Positions 31,422 through 39,399 of a stretch of DNA of 64,000 nucleotides are shown here, one piece after another. The translations under genes were made by a program, and so were the position numbers. Location of the stretch: assembly GCA_002633025.1 (NCBI GenBank), contig NMRB01000369.1:22515-86514 (forward strand), written 5' to 3'. A model generated the notes under the pieces. The model did not search any database and was not told the DNA's origin. It worked only from the letters and a program-made list of their open reading frames with translations. The stretch comes from Notospermus geniculatus (taxonomy: Eukaryota; Nemertea; Pilidiophora; Heteronemertea; Lineidae). Numbering within the stretch: position 1 is the stretch's first letter; each line of letters opens with the position of its first letter.

Positions 31422-32840
31422 ATGGCAGATTATGATCGGATCCCAGGTGAAGACCGCCCTGATGATCCAACACGTGACAATGATCCACATAATGATTTAT
31501 ATCCTCCACAAGAGCAAGCGCAGGCGCAAGAGCAGCTTGATCACACACAATATTATGATGCAGAAGAACAAACTGAGCGTGAGCAGCGTAAAGCGCGTGA
31601 GAAGGAAGAAAAGAATGAAGTCATTGATGATATAATTCGATTAAAAAATATTGAGGAGCTACGTGGTGATAGAGAGCTTATCAGAGGGGATATAGAAAAA
31701 ATAGACAATAAGTGGTTCATTACTGGACCCAAAAAAGGAGAAATTCAAATTTTTAAAGTAACCAGAGTTGAGGGCAAACGCGTAATGACTGACAGATTTG
31801 CTAAGCTAAAATATGCAGCCCTCTTTAGGCGTCCAACCCCTGGTTCTGGTGGACCTCCACCACCAGAGACTCCTGCTATACCTCCTGCTGATATACCACC
31901 GTCAGAAGGTATGCAGGGTCGACTAGCTCAAGCGGGGACATCGGAAACGTCATTTAGCTCAAATGTTGTTCAGGGTACAAATGATGATATAGTGTCAATT
32001 GGTACGAGAGTCAGTCAATCTGACTTTCAACCAGGGCAAACTGGTAATCCTAGATTAGATAGCTCAGAAAACTGGTTCAAAAGGACATTTGATAGTATCA
32101 GAGAATATTATAGAAAAGCGCGCGATTGGACTAAAAGAAAGTTCCAAGAACTCAGAGCCAGCAGAAGTGATGAGGAAATGATGCCACTTCTTAGACAAGA
32201 GCAGGCCCGTTATCAAGCCATTGATGCAGCAGAAGCTGATGAAATTGCGGCTACGTTGAATGAGCAAGGAACAAGAGAGGCGATAAAGGGCTATATGAAA
32301 GAGCTTGTAGCTACAGTGAATGATTCAGATAAATCGCTAGGTGAAAGATTAAAAGCATTGTTCAAGTTAAAAGGTGTCAAAATTGGAACGATTGTGACTG
32401 CAGTCATTATTGTCATTGATGCGATATGGGGTGGGGTTAAGGCTGGTTTGACTGGTGGATCTGGAGGATCTGCTATCCCTGATAAGCCAGTAGACCCTAG
32501 TAAACCTGCTATCCCTGATAAGCCAGTAGACCCTAGTAAACCTGCTATCCCTGATACGCCAGTAGAACCTAGTCAGTCTGGAAATAAAATTGTTGATGGA
32601 CTAAATAAGTTTAAACGTTGGTTACTTGCGTTAGGTAAAAAAGCGCTGGTAGCCCTGCCTGGAATACTTGGGGGTATTTTGTCTACGGTTCTAAAGGCCG
32701 CTGCTAGTGTTGTGGGAATTGTAGCAGAACATTTGATTATCGCCATAGCAGTCACCATTTTAGTGGTGATTCAGGTGTTAATGAGAAACACAGAAACAAT
32801 CAAACATAAGGCTAACAAAATTTCACATAAAATAAAATGA
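31422..32840 (+). CDS. Large Polinton membrane protein with Pro-rich repeats (472 aa)
   Basis: An acidic, Gln-rich N-terminus (about 1-60) and a coiled segment precede a compact domain (NKWFITGPKKGEIQIFKV). A Pro-rich linker and an amphipathic region (RKARDWTKRKFQEL) follow. The first hydrophobic segment is GTIVTAVIIVIDAIWGG, near residue 330. Three 12-residue AIPDKPVDPSKP repeats follow, then a second long hydrophobic part (LGGILSTVLKAAASVVG and LIIAIAVTILVVIQVL). Similar two-anchor proteins lie before the penton gene in other Polintons. A membrane-interaction role is inference. Its TGA overlaps the next ATG (ATGA). Confidence 0.72.
   Translation: MADYDRIPGEDRPDDPTRDNDPHNDLYPPQEQAQAQEQLDHTQYYDAEEQTEREQRKAREKEEKNEVIDDIIRLKNIEELRGDRELIRGDIEKIDNKWFITGPKKGEIQIFKVTRVEGKRVMTDRFAKLKYAALFRRPTPGSGGPPPPETPAIPPADIPPSEGMQGRLAQAGTSETSFSSNVVQGTNDDIVSIGTRVSQSDFQPGQTGNPRLDSSENWFKRTFDSIREYYRKARDWTKRKFQELRASRSDEEMMPLLRQEQARYQAIDAAEADEIAATLNEQGTREAIKGYMKELVATVNDSDKSLGERLKALFKLKGVKIGTIVTAVIIVIDAIWGGVKAGLTGGSGGSAIPDKPVDPSKPAIPDKPVDPSKPAIPDTPVEPSQSGNKIVDGLNKFKRWLLALGKKALVALPGILGGILSTVLKAAASVVGIVAEHLIIAIAVTILVVIQVLMRNTETIKHKANKISHKIK
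32472..32574 (+). repeat. 36-bp in-frame tandem repeat (2 exact + 1 diverged)
   Basis: Units 32472-32507 and 32508-32543 are identical. A third, partial unit to about 32574 has several substitutions. Each encodes a 12-residue Pro-rich linker unit, so length variation is tolerated without frame loss. Confidence 0.9.
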
Positions 32841-33529
32841 ACATCCTGTTTCATAATACTCGCAGCATGAGGCTGAAAAAAGATATCAGTAAATATGAGA
32901 CAGTTAAAATTGAGAAAGCCTATTTTCCTTTTACGTATTACAATGTCAAACGATCTATAAACACTGACAAGTTGAACTATGTCATTGTTGATGACACAAA
33001 TCAAATTGTAAGTCGCTCACATATTCTCATCCCTGAGGGCCTTTATACATTGGAACAGTTCAATGACATCATTCAAATCAAACTAAAAGATATTGATTTC
33101 GATAGCGCCATCGAATTTGTGTATCTGAACAACCAAGGACGTATTGAGATTAGCCTCCACAGCGATCGTTTTGTCCCTCATTTTCAAAAAGAACTTTGTG
33201 AATTTTTAGGACTAGATATGCCTCCGGGATACGTCCGCGAGTCAGTCATAGGAAATGCACCTCCAAAATTAGCTCGCTATCAAGAGTATCGTGTGTACTG
33301 TAATATCGTTGATACAAGTAAGAATTTTGTTAATGGACGAGAGTCCTACTTGATTTCAACATTTGTTCCGAAAGGCATGAAATATGGAGATGTCACTGAA
33401 TATTCTTCCCAGGAACAGGTAAAAATAAACCAGTATCCATATTCACAAATTGAGATTGACATCAAAGATGAGCATGATGAGGATGTTGTTTTTGACACTC
33501 CCTTCAGTGTCAAATTGTTGTTAGAATAA
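32837..33529 (+). CDS. mCP: Probable minor capsid (penton) protein, single jelly-roll
   Basis: 230 residues. It is beta-rich with few charged helices: YETVKIEKAYFPFTYYNVK, then YVIVDD, IPEGLYTLEQFND, FLGLDMPP, YRVYCNIVD, FVPKGMKYGDVTEY and a terminal strand pair. This fits Polinton penton-like proteins that occupy capsid vertices. The start overlaps the preceding stop by four bases. The next gene begins directly at its stop (TAA|ATG). Assignment rests on pattern and place in the element. Confidence 0.65.
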   Translation: MNILFHNTRSMRLKKDISKYETVKIEKAYFPFTYYNVKRSINTDKLNYVIVDDTNQIVSRSHILIPEGLYTLEQFNDIIQIKLKDIDFDSAIEFVYLNNQGRIEISLHSDRFVPHFQKELCEFLGLDMPPGYVRESVIGNAPPKLARYQEYRVYCNIVDTSKNFVNGRESYLISTFVPKGMKYGDVTEYSSQEQVKINQYPYSQIEIDIKDEHDEDVVFDTPFSVKLLLE

Positions 33530-34002
33530 ATGGATGAACCAGACGGCGTTCCTTCTGGGAATGAATTTAGGCTGGAGATGATTGAGAAAATGAAACATGA
33601 TTTAGAATTGAAAATAAATAAAAGACAAAACTTGTATAAAAAATATTAAAAAGCTTCAAATATCATTCACTGGCTAGAAACTGGTTGTTTCATCACAAGC
33701 ACGACCATCGCAGCCGTTGGCGCGGGTGGAGTTGTTACAAACGTCGTTTCGCTTCCCCTAGCTGCTTTCTTGGCAGTAGGTGGGTAGCTGGAAAAATTCT
33801 TGTGCCGAAGTTGAAGAAAAAATATAAAAAACATCAACATATATTGATGAACCATCACACGTGTTTGAATTCAATCAACAATCTGCTGTCAAAAGCGATT
33901 ACGAATGAAGACATTTCTGCCAGTGAATTTGATTTGATTACGAAAGAATATGAAAAATCAAATGTCATATTCAAAGATGTAAATATCGAGAATCCGAAAT
34001 GA
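33530..34002 (+). pseudogene. Hydrophobic Polinton protein, broken by stop and frameshift
   Basis: The frame opens at 33530 and hits TAA at 33647-33649 after 39 codons. The same frame then continues with a Gly/Ala/Val-rich segment (TTIAAVGAGGVVTNVVSL). Near 33782-33787 it must shift by one base to reach the C-terminal part (LVPKLKKKYKKHQH, LLSKAITNEDISASEFDLI). The composite resembles a family common in invertebrate Polintons: N-terminal coiled coil, hydrophobic hairpin, C-terminal helix pair. Two lesions make it non-functional. Confidence 0.65.
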
Positions 34003-34073
34003 TCTGACTTTCATCGAGCGATAAGCTTGTTTGGGCCGTATGGCGAGTCAAACAAAAGTAGTAAGATATTTAC

Positions 34074-34097
34074 TTTATAGGGTTGACACCCTATAAA
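34074..34097. terminator. Hairpin at convergent gene ends
   Basis: TTTATAGGG (34074-34082), loop TTGACA, CCCTATAAA (34089-34097): another perfect 9-bp stem. It lies between the plus-strand gene ending at 34002 and the minus-strand gene whose stop codon (34093-34091) is inside the stem. Confidence 0.55.
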
Positions 34098-34369
34098 ATG
34101 ATATCCTCTGATAAATTGACATATCCATGTTTATAGTAACGTAGATCGACAATTGACAAATCTAGCCAACGATTGTAACACACATGACCATATATTTTGT
34201 TTTTGATCAGGTAACGATTCGAGTCCAACAGACATGTTACATTCCAGGGGACTTGAGTTATATTTATTTCTCTTGGTTCACTGGGCATGAACTGCAAACC
34301 TAGTTGAACTATATTTCCTGCTGCTGATATACAAAGTACGAGTACAATTGTTAGTGTCTTGTTATCCAT
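34091..34369 (-). CDS. Hypothetical secreted or type II membrane protein (92 aa)
   Basis: The N-terminal hydrophobic segment (TLTIVLVLCISAAGNIVQLG) could be a signal anchor. The rest has two Cys (VTCLLD, HVCYN) and N-glycosylation-type sites (NIT, NVT). No family recognised. The minus-strand leader reads TTTTCTCATAAAATGG, resembling the capsid-gene motif. Confidence 0.6.
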   Translation of the reverse strand: MDNKTLTIVLVLCISAAGNIVQLGLQFMPSEPREINITQVPWNVTCLLDSNRYLIKNKIYGHVCYNRWLDLSIVDLRYYKHGYVNLSEDIIL

Positions 34370-34391
34370 TTTATGAGAAAATCATTTTCCA

Positions 34392-34697
34392 TTAGATTCC
34401 CATCGCTAGGTCAAAACCGTAGTATTTCTTTCCTTCCAGTTTTCCTCGTGATTTGATGTACCCATAGTTAGGACACTTTTCGAATTCCTTTTTGATGACT
34501 GAGCTTGTGAAGGTTGTGAACATATTGTCATCCTTGTCGACCAGTGTGAGGATCATCGCTTCACCATTTTTGGTTGGAATCGTTTGATGTTCGAGGACTT
34601 TGTACCAGATGTCCGTTGGGACATTTTTCCATTGTTCGAATGTTGTTGATTTTGTCACACGAGCGTTCAATTCGTCATTGGTGGGGAATTGAGACAT
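34392..34697 (-). CDS. Right-end small Polinton protein (101 aa), full-length paralogue
   Basis: Start chosen at the ATG at 34697 (MSQFPTNDEL); an in-frame GTG further up at 34706 is not a likely eukaryotic start. The core WYKVLEHQTI, NGEAMILTLVDKDD, FTSSVIKKEFE is followed by YGYIKSRGKLEGKKYYGFDL. The core matches the shorter gene at 17137-17337 in the left arm, mirrored about the element's centre. Function unknown; a compact beta-rich nucleic-acid-binding fold is possible. Confidence 0.7.
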   Translation of the reverse strand: MSQFPTNDELNARVTKSTTFEQWKNVPTDIWYKVLEHQTIPTKNGEAMILTLVDKDDNMFTTFTSSVIKKEFEKCPNYGYIKSRGKLEGKKYYGFDLAMGI

Positions 34698-34735
34698 TGT
34701 ATACACTGAGAAGAGAGACCTATTAGATATACATC

Positions 34736-34827
34736 GTCAAAATGGAAAACCTGGCAGAAGTGGACTATTTAGCATAGTTGGATGGGGAGGTGAGGACGTT
34801 GTAAGAGTGGAATACCTGGCAGATGGA
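34736..34827. repeat. Subterminal extension of the right inverted repeat
   Basis: Inverted matches to 16670-16910 are recognisable (ACCTGGCAGATGG, CTATTTAGCATAGTTGGATG). This shows the inverted repeat once extended well beyond the 267 bp that are now near-identical. Confidence 0.65.
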
Positions 34828-35094
34828 GAAAAGTTGTCAACATGGAAAAGTTGGAAATTTAAAAAGTTGTGTAGGTGAGTTTTGACTGAGTTTTGACTGG
34901 GGGGTTTTTCAGTTGTTTTTCAGTTGGAATTTGAAGGATTGTGAAGTTGGGTTTTCAGTCAAAACTCAGTTAAAGTTTTTCAGTTGTTTTTCAGTTGGAA
35001 TTTGGGATTTGTGAGGTTTGGTTTTCAGTCAAAACTCAGTTAAAGTTTTTCAGTCAAAATTCAGTTGGGTTGAAACTCCCATTTTTACTCTACT
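34828..35094. repeat. Right terminal inverted repeat
   Basis: Near-identical reverse complement of 16299-16575 apart from a 10-bp gap. It ends CTCCCATTTTTACTCTACT. Confidence 0.95.
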
Positions 35095-35100
35095 AGACAG
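35095..35100. repeat. Right target-site duplication of the Polinton
   Basis: AGACAG, identical to 16293-16298. Confidence 0.93.
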
Positions 35101-35177
35101 TGGGGAGCTCGGTCAGCTGTGCAAGGAATTGTGGCTTTATTGCTGCTGCTGCTGGTAATAGTGCGAGTCATGCCTAA

Positions 35178-35381
35178 AGGCCTCCATACACTGAATGATA
35201 AAAGTCGAAATTAATCACCACAATTGTTCGTTCCAAAATACTTTTTGTGGAAACATTCCATAAATGATAAATTTTTCTGACACTTTTGTGGAGTATTTCA
35301 ACATGTTGCCAGATCAAGTGCTGTCGAACTGACCATAGCTTCGACTAATTTCGACTTTTGTAATTCAGTGCATGGATGCCT
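35178..35381. mobile_element. ~204-bp MITE with TAA target
   Basis: Imperfect inverted ends (AGGCCTCCATACACTGAAT; complement of ATTCAGTGCATGGATGCCT) extend ~40 bp, with TAA at 35175-35177 and 35382-35384. The 3-bp TWA target fits PIF/Harbinger-type MITEs. Confidence 0.55.
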
Positions 35382-35384
35382 TAA

Positions 35385-36077
35385 AGTGGTCCTAAACCGC
35401 CAAGCAAAAGTTGGCACCCGATCATTTTCACCGCCCACGAAAATAGAACTTCCGATTTCCGCTCCTGGCTTCTGAGCATGCGCAGTACGCTACCTTCACT
35501 GAGTTTGCAAACTGCAGCAGACAGGATGCCGAAGCGAGAAGTGAAAGAAGGGACAGGGCGGCCTAAAAAGGTAGCAAATGCCGACCAGCGGCTGGGATTG
35601 TCCAGAGACATTATCGAAGTGGCTCATAATAAAGAAAGAACTCCGTTTTAAGACGATGAGGAGGTTGTTTGTGTGTATGGCATCATTAACATATTGCCGG
35701 ACTGCGGCACTCGCCGCCGTGCCGGTGTAACGTCAGCGAATTCTGGGGCTTCTTCCAAGAAAAGACCAGCTTGCCTGTCATACATGCATGTACCGGCCGA
35801 CATCGTCATCAATGGTGTCACTCGTGTCGGATTGAACGCTCTATGGCGTGAATATATCCTCTAAAACTCCCCGGAATCGAGGAGAAATCTCGACTCGGTG
35901 AACTGGTGGCATCCATGTTGTTTTGACAATCAGCTGTCACACAGCTGTCAATTATCAGAACTTGCCCAATCAGTGATCGCGTAGTAAATTCCATAGTAAT
36001 CACGTGACGTGATGATTGACAGGCGCTCATTCATACTGGCGAGGCTGTCTCACTCGCCCCGGCGGTTCAGGACCACT
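35385..36077. mobile_element. 693-bp TIR element with TTAA target
   Basis: Ends AGTGGTCCTAAACCGCC and GGCGGTTCAGGACCACT are flanked by TTAA (35381-35384, 36078-36081). A TTAA target is characteristic of piggyBac-type elements. No transposase inside. Its target overlaps the end of the preceding MITE. Confidence 0.65.
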
Positions 36078-36089
36078 TTAAGGTATGAT

Positions 36090-36639
36090 CCCAACCATTG
36101 AGATCATGCATAGGAGCTTTGCAATAATGGTTTCGAGGAGGGTTTTTAGGGCTGATTTTGAGGAGAATTTTTAATCCGTAACCTTTGACCTTTTGTTTCT
36201 GATTGGTGGAATAGCCAATGAACTTTTCTAGCAGCTGTCTACGGTGTCTTGTGAAATTATGTTCTTTTTTCTACTCGAACGCAACACTGTTTAACCAAAA
36301 TGCTACAAATGGCCATTTTTGTGGTAAAATAATCTCGTTATGTAACTGTGTGGCTCCTAATGGGAAACTTCATCCAGTATATCAACGATAAGATGCTATA
36401 CAAAGTGGAAGACGATAGCGATCGACTTCTAAAATGCCACACATTCTTCTATGGTGCTGCAAAATCCACCCTCTAAAACTCAAAACCCTAGAGCCATACG
36501 CCCCTCCAAGCTTTAGAGCTATGCTCTAAAGCTGGGAGGCGGCCATACAGAGACTAAAATACCCCCCCCCCCCCAAAAAAAAACACCACACCTGCACCCA
36601 ACCACCAATACCTTCGGCTTATGGAAGTTATGGACTCTA
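36090..36639. other. Gene-free stretch
   Basis: Nothing recognised except a short imperfect hairpin near 36500-36540 and a poly-C/poly-A run near 36565-36590. Confidence 0.4.
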
Positions 36640-36950
36640 GGTTATGGAAGGTCAGTTCAAACCTACACTTCATTAGGTTCAGTTTGATACCAAACAAGAC
36701 TACCTTGGCTCAACTACTCTTCAAGTAGGTCACTAGGTCATGGAAGTAGGTCAGTTCAAACCTACATTTCATTAGCTTTAGTTTGATACCAGACGTGACT
36801 ACCTTGGCTCAACTAGTCTTTAAGTAGGTCACTAAGTCATGAAAGTAGGTCCATTCGAACCTACACTTCATTAGCTTTAGTTTGATACCTAACACGACTA
36901 CCTTGGCTCTACTGGTCTTTGAAATAGGTCACTAGGACATGGAACGCACC
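36640..36950 (+). repeat. ~110-bp tandem repeat, about three units
   Basis: Units share TCATGGAAGTAGGTCAGTTC, TTCATTAGCTTTAGTTTGATACC and CTACCTTGGCTC words. A related unit lies at 15.94-16.21 kb on the other side of the Polinton. Confidence 0.75.
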
Positions 36951-36989
36951 TACACTTCATTCCCTTTGACGTCGAATCTCACTGAAATA

Positions 36990-37460
36990 TGGTATATATT
37001 TTGACAACGTTAAAACATCCCACCTACTCCTGCTTATAAAATGTGGGTCAAAGTCCATTTTCCAAGATGGCTTCCTGGCAGCCATATTTGAAGTCCGATC
37101 GGGTTGAAATTTGGTGCACTCTATGTCAAATAGCCATGAAATGTGCCACCAAACAGTGAATTTTGAACTTTGACCTTGTACATGCTGTGACCTTGAAAAG
37201 TAGGTCAAATCAAAAACCCGGGATTTATGTGATGTAATCTCATCAGAGGAACCCACTAAGTTTCGTGGTTCTAGCTAACAGCGTTCAGGAGATATGGCCG
37301 AAAGAAGGTTTTCACAAAGCGCCGCCTACAGGCCAGAGAATACAAGCAGCAGCGCTAAGTTTCAGTCCAGGGTACCTGTACACCAAATTTCAAGTTTGTA
37401 ACCCAAGCGGTTTAGAAATGTGCCACCCCTGTTAACGACGACGGACGACACACCATGGGA
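36990..37460 (+). repeat. Dispersed repeat family A, partial copy
   Basis: Carries GGCAGCCATATTTGAAGTCCG, AACTTTGACCTTG, AAATCAAAAACCCG and ends in an ACGACGACGGACGAC tract. Confidence 0.6.
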
Positions 37461-37863
37461 GAAGCATTAAAAGTCATGAACTTTTGTTTTTCAAAATAAT
37501 GTCTTTAAAAGCCTTAAATATAGAATTTTTCACTCGATTTGTTGTAGCTTCAGTTTAGAATTTTCATTAAACTGTTTCCCCTTCCTAACGATATTTTTAT
37601 TCATATCAGTTGAAAACCGCCCGGTCGTCAAAGTCGGGATCCCGCCCTCAGCGCTTCCTTTATGTGTTCTTTACAAGGCTTGTTGTACTTGACTCGATGA
37701 CTCGATGGCGCGATGACTCGAAGGCGCGAAGAAGGCCAGTTAAAATTTCCTGCACAGTTGGTGAATGCCTTATTTTAATTCGAGTTCCGCCTTTCAGAAC
37801 TCTACGGTGGCTCCTAAGTGCCAGAACAAATTACAGAAACTGCGGAACGAGTTACGAAATTAA

Positions 37864-38046
37864 AGCGAATCGAAAGCGAAAAAATTTGATTTAGAAATAG
37901 AATTTGAAAGGGGACGAATTTTCAGGAAAAAATGTAAACAAACTTCTCCAGAATGTCAACAAAGAAATGTTCGTGCATTTTGATTGGCTGAATTTTGTGT
38001 TTACAAACACCAGCAAAATGTAAACAAAATCCGCTATCGATTCGCT
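37864..38046 (-). mobile_element. 183-bp TTAA MITE, copy 1
   Basis: Inverted ends AGCGAATCGAAAGCG and ATCGATTCGCT with TTAA on both sides (37860-37863, 38047-38050). Same length and reversed sequence relative to the copies at 57076 and 63081. Confidence 0.8.
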
Positions 38047-38084
38047 TTAAGACGAGAACGAATTTCCAAATTAACTCACAACGG

Positions 38085-38590
38085 AAGTATAAGTCAGAAC
38101 GGAAGTAGATAACGTAGATATGGGCGGTAATATCCGCAAAAAAGTAGACGTTGTCAAAACAGAGACGTAGATTCAAAAATCAGAGACGTGCTTTTAGAAA
38201 AGATTCCTTTAACGAAACAGAGACGTTTAGCTGAGGAGTCGTTCACGGAGGAGACGTTGGGTGGCGTTCGTGGCAGTTAAAGGTGAATTAAAGGCCTCAT
38301 CTATCCCCGTCCAGACAAATTTTAATGTTGGTGCATGGCAGTGTCCCATCATGCCTGGCGTGAATGAAGTGCGCGCTTGCCACCAGAGGGCGTAGGTGTA
38401 GATGTAGGTGCAGGGTGCAGGGTGCAGGAAGGAGGATCACTTACAAGAAGAAATATAGATGGTGGCGCCCCCGGAGGAAGGAAGGGACCGCTACGATGTG
38501 CACGCAGTTACTTTTCGCAATAGATTCCAATTGTCGGACGGAATATCTATTTTCGGACGGACGCCATATTCTGAACCAAGTGGCACCGGT
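38085..38590 (+). repeat. Copy of sequence also present inside the 49.5-52.0 kb foldback
   Basis: Shared words include CGCAAAAAAGTAGAYGTTG, GAGACGTTGGGTGGCG, CGTGGCAGTTAAAGGTGAA, CAAGAAGAAATATAGAYGGTG and ATTCCAATTRTCGGACGGAA. In the foldback the last parts (50395-50700) are in the opposite orientation. Confidence 0.65.
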
Positions 38591-38638
38591 TGTGCGCATT
38601 GTATTATATACAGTGAGATGCAAAAGTGTATTAAGTTT

Positions 38639-38639
38639 N
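38639..38639. other. Single N, probable collapsed gap
   Basis: Lies just beyond the dispersed repeat 38085-38590. Confidence 0.7.
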
Positions 38640-39197
38640 GAGGAAACCGGTGCTATTGTCCGAAAAAGCCCTAGATGGACATTGCTTCTCTCCTGCACCC
38701 TTCTGACACCCGCACTTTTTTCTACAACTTTCCAAAAGGGACCCATATAGTAAATTCTCAAGGACTTAGGAGCTGTAGGCCTTTTTCGAGGTTATCCTTC
38801 ATTTCATGATTTATGCTGAATCAATTCACCTCTTGGTAGCTGGCGACACTGCGTCGGTCCACTTCCGTTGTTGATCCATTCCACTTCTAAGAAATAACCA
38901 GCTGAATTTCATTTTGATAATTTTGGCGGTCATCGAGTCATCGCGCCATCGAGTCTTCGCGTCATCGAGTCAAGTACAACAAGCCTCTTTACAACATTCT
39001 CCTGCATGAATATTTACCGCAAGTTGCACAACCCACATTAAAACTCCTGACAACTTGGCCTTACATTTCTTCTGGATTGGCCTTAAAAAGCATTAAAAAT
39101 GCCTTAATTTTGCTCACCAAATAACTGCAGGAACCATGCTTAAGACTCACTTATATTTTGCCAACATTGTCACTTCCAGAATAATACACTTACAAAC

Positions 39198-39386
39198 CTG
39201 CGCATATGATCTTCTCCCGTACTCTGTTTGGACATTTTACGGGATTCTCCTCCAGTGTGACAACCGGAAGCCGAACCTGCCTCAGTTCGTTAGATATACC
39301 AACACGACCTCTTAAGTCTGCTGCTGTTAACGTCTCATTACCCGCCTTACCCCACCCGGCGACAACACCCACTTCATCTTGAACTT
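39198..39386 (-). CDS. Serine protease homologue, exon with the AGWG segment
   Basis: A minus-strand exon between acceptor TTTTTTTCAG and donor GTTTGT, phase 1 at both ends. It encodes VVAGWGKAG (the conserved WG after strand 7), an insertion loop (NETLTAADLRGRVG), LRQVRLPVV and the Cys168/Cys182 pair (VKCPNRV..IICA). It joins in frame to exon 10852-10956 across a 28-kb intron that contains the Polinton. The fold-defining residues here are normal. Confidence 0.87.
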
Positions 39387-39399
39387 CTGAAAAAAAACG

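Larger units (their letters stand above)
16299..35094. mobile_element. Maverick/Polinton DNA transposon (18,796 bp)
   Basis: The element starts AG and ends CT, has near-identical ~270-bp terminal inverted repeats and a perfect 6-bp target duplication. It encodes the defining gene set: protein-primed family B polymerase, retroviral-type integrase, FtsK/HerA-type ATPase, and candidate major and minor capsid proteins. I found no recognisable adenovirus-type cysteine protease. Later damage includes a LINE in the polymerase, a 104-bp duplication, a TIR element splitting one gene, and point lesions. Nearly all genes run on the plus strand, with minus-strand genes at 28.4-30.0 kb and at the right end. 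Confidence 0.97.

Noticed and set aside
36500-36540. Short palindrome around CTTTAGAGC
   Set aside because: Isolated hairpin without repeats or gene context.
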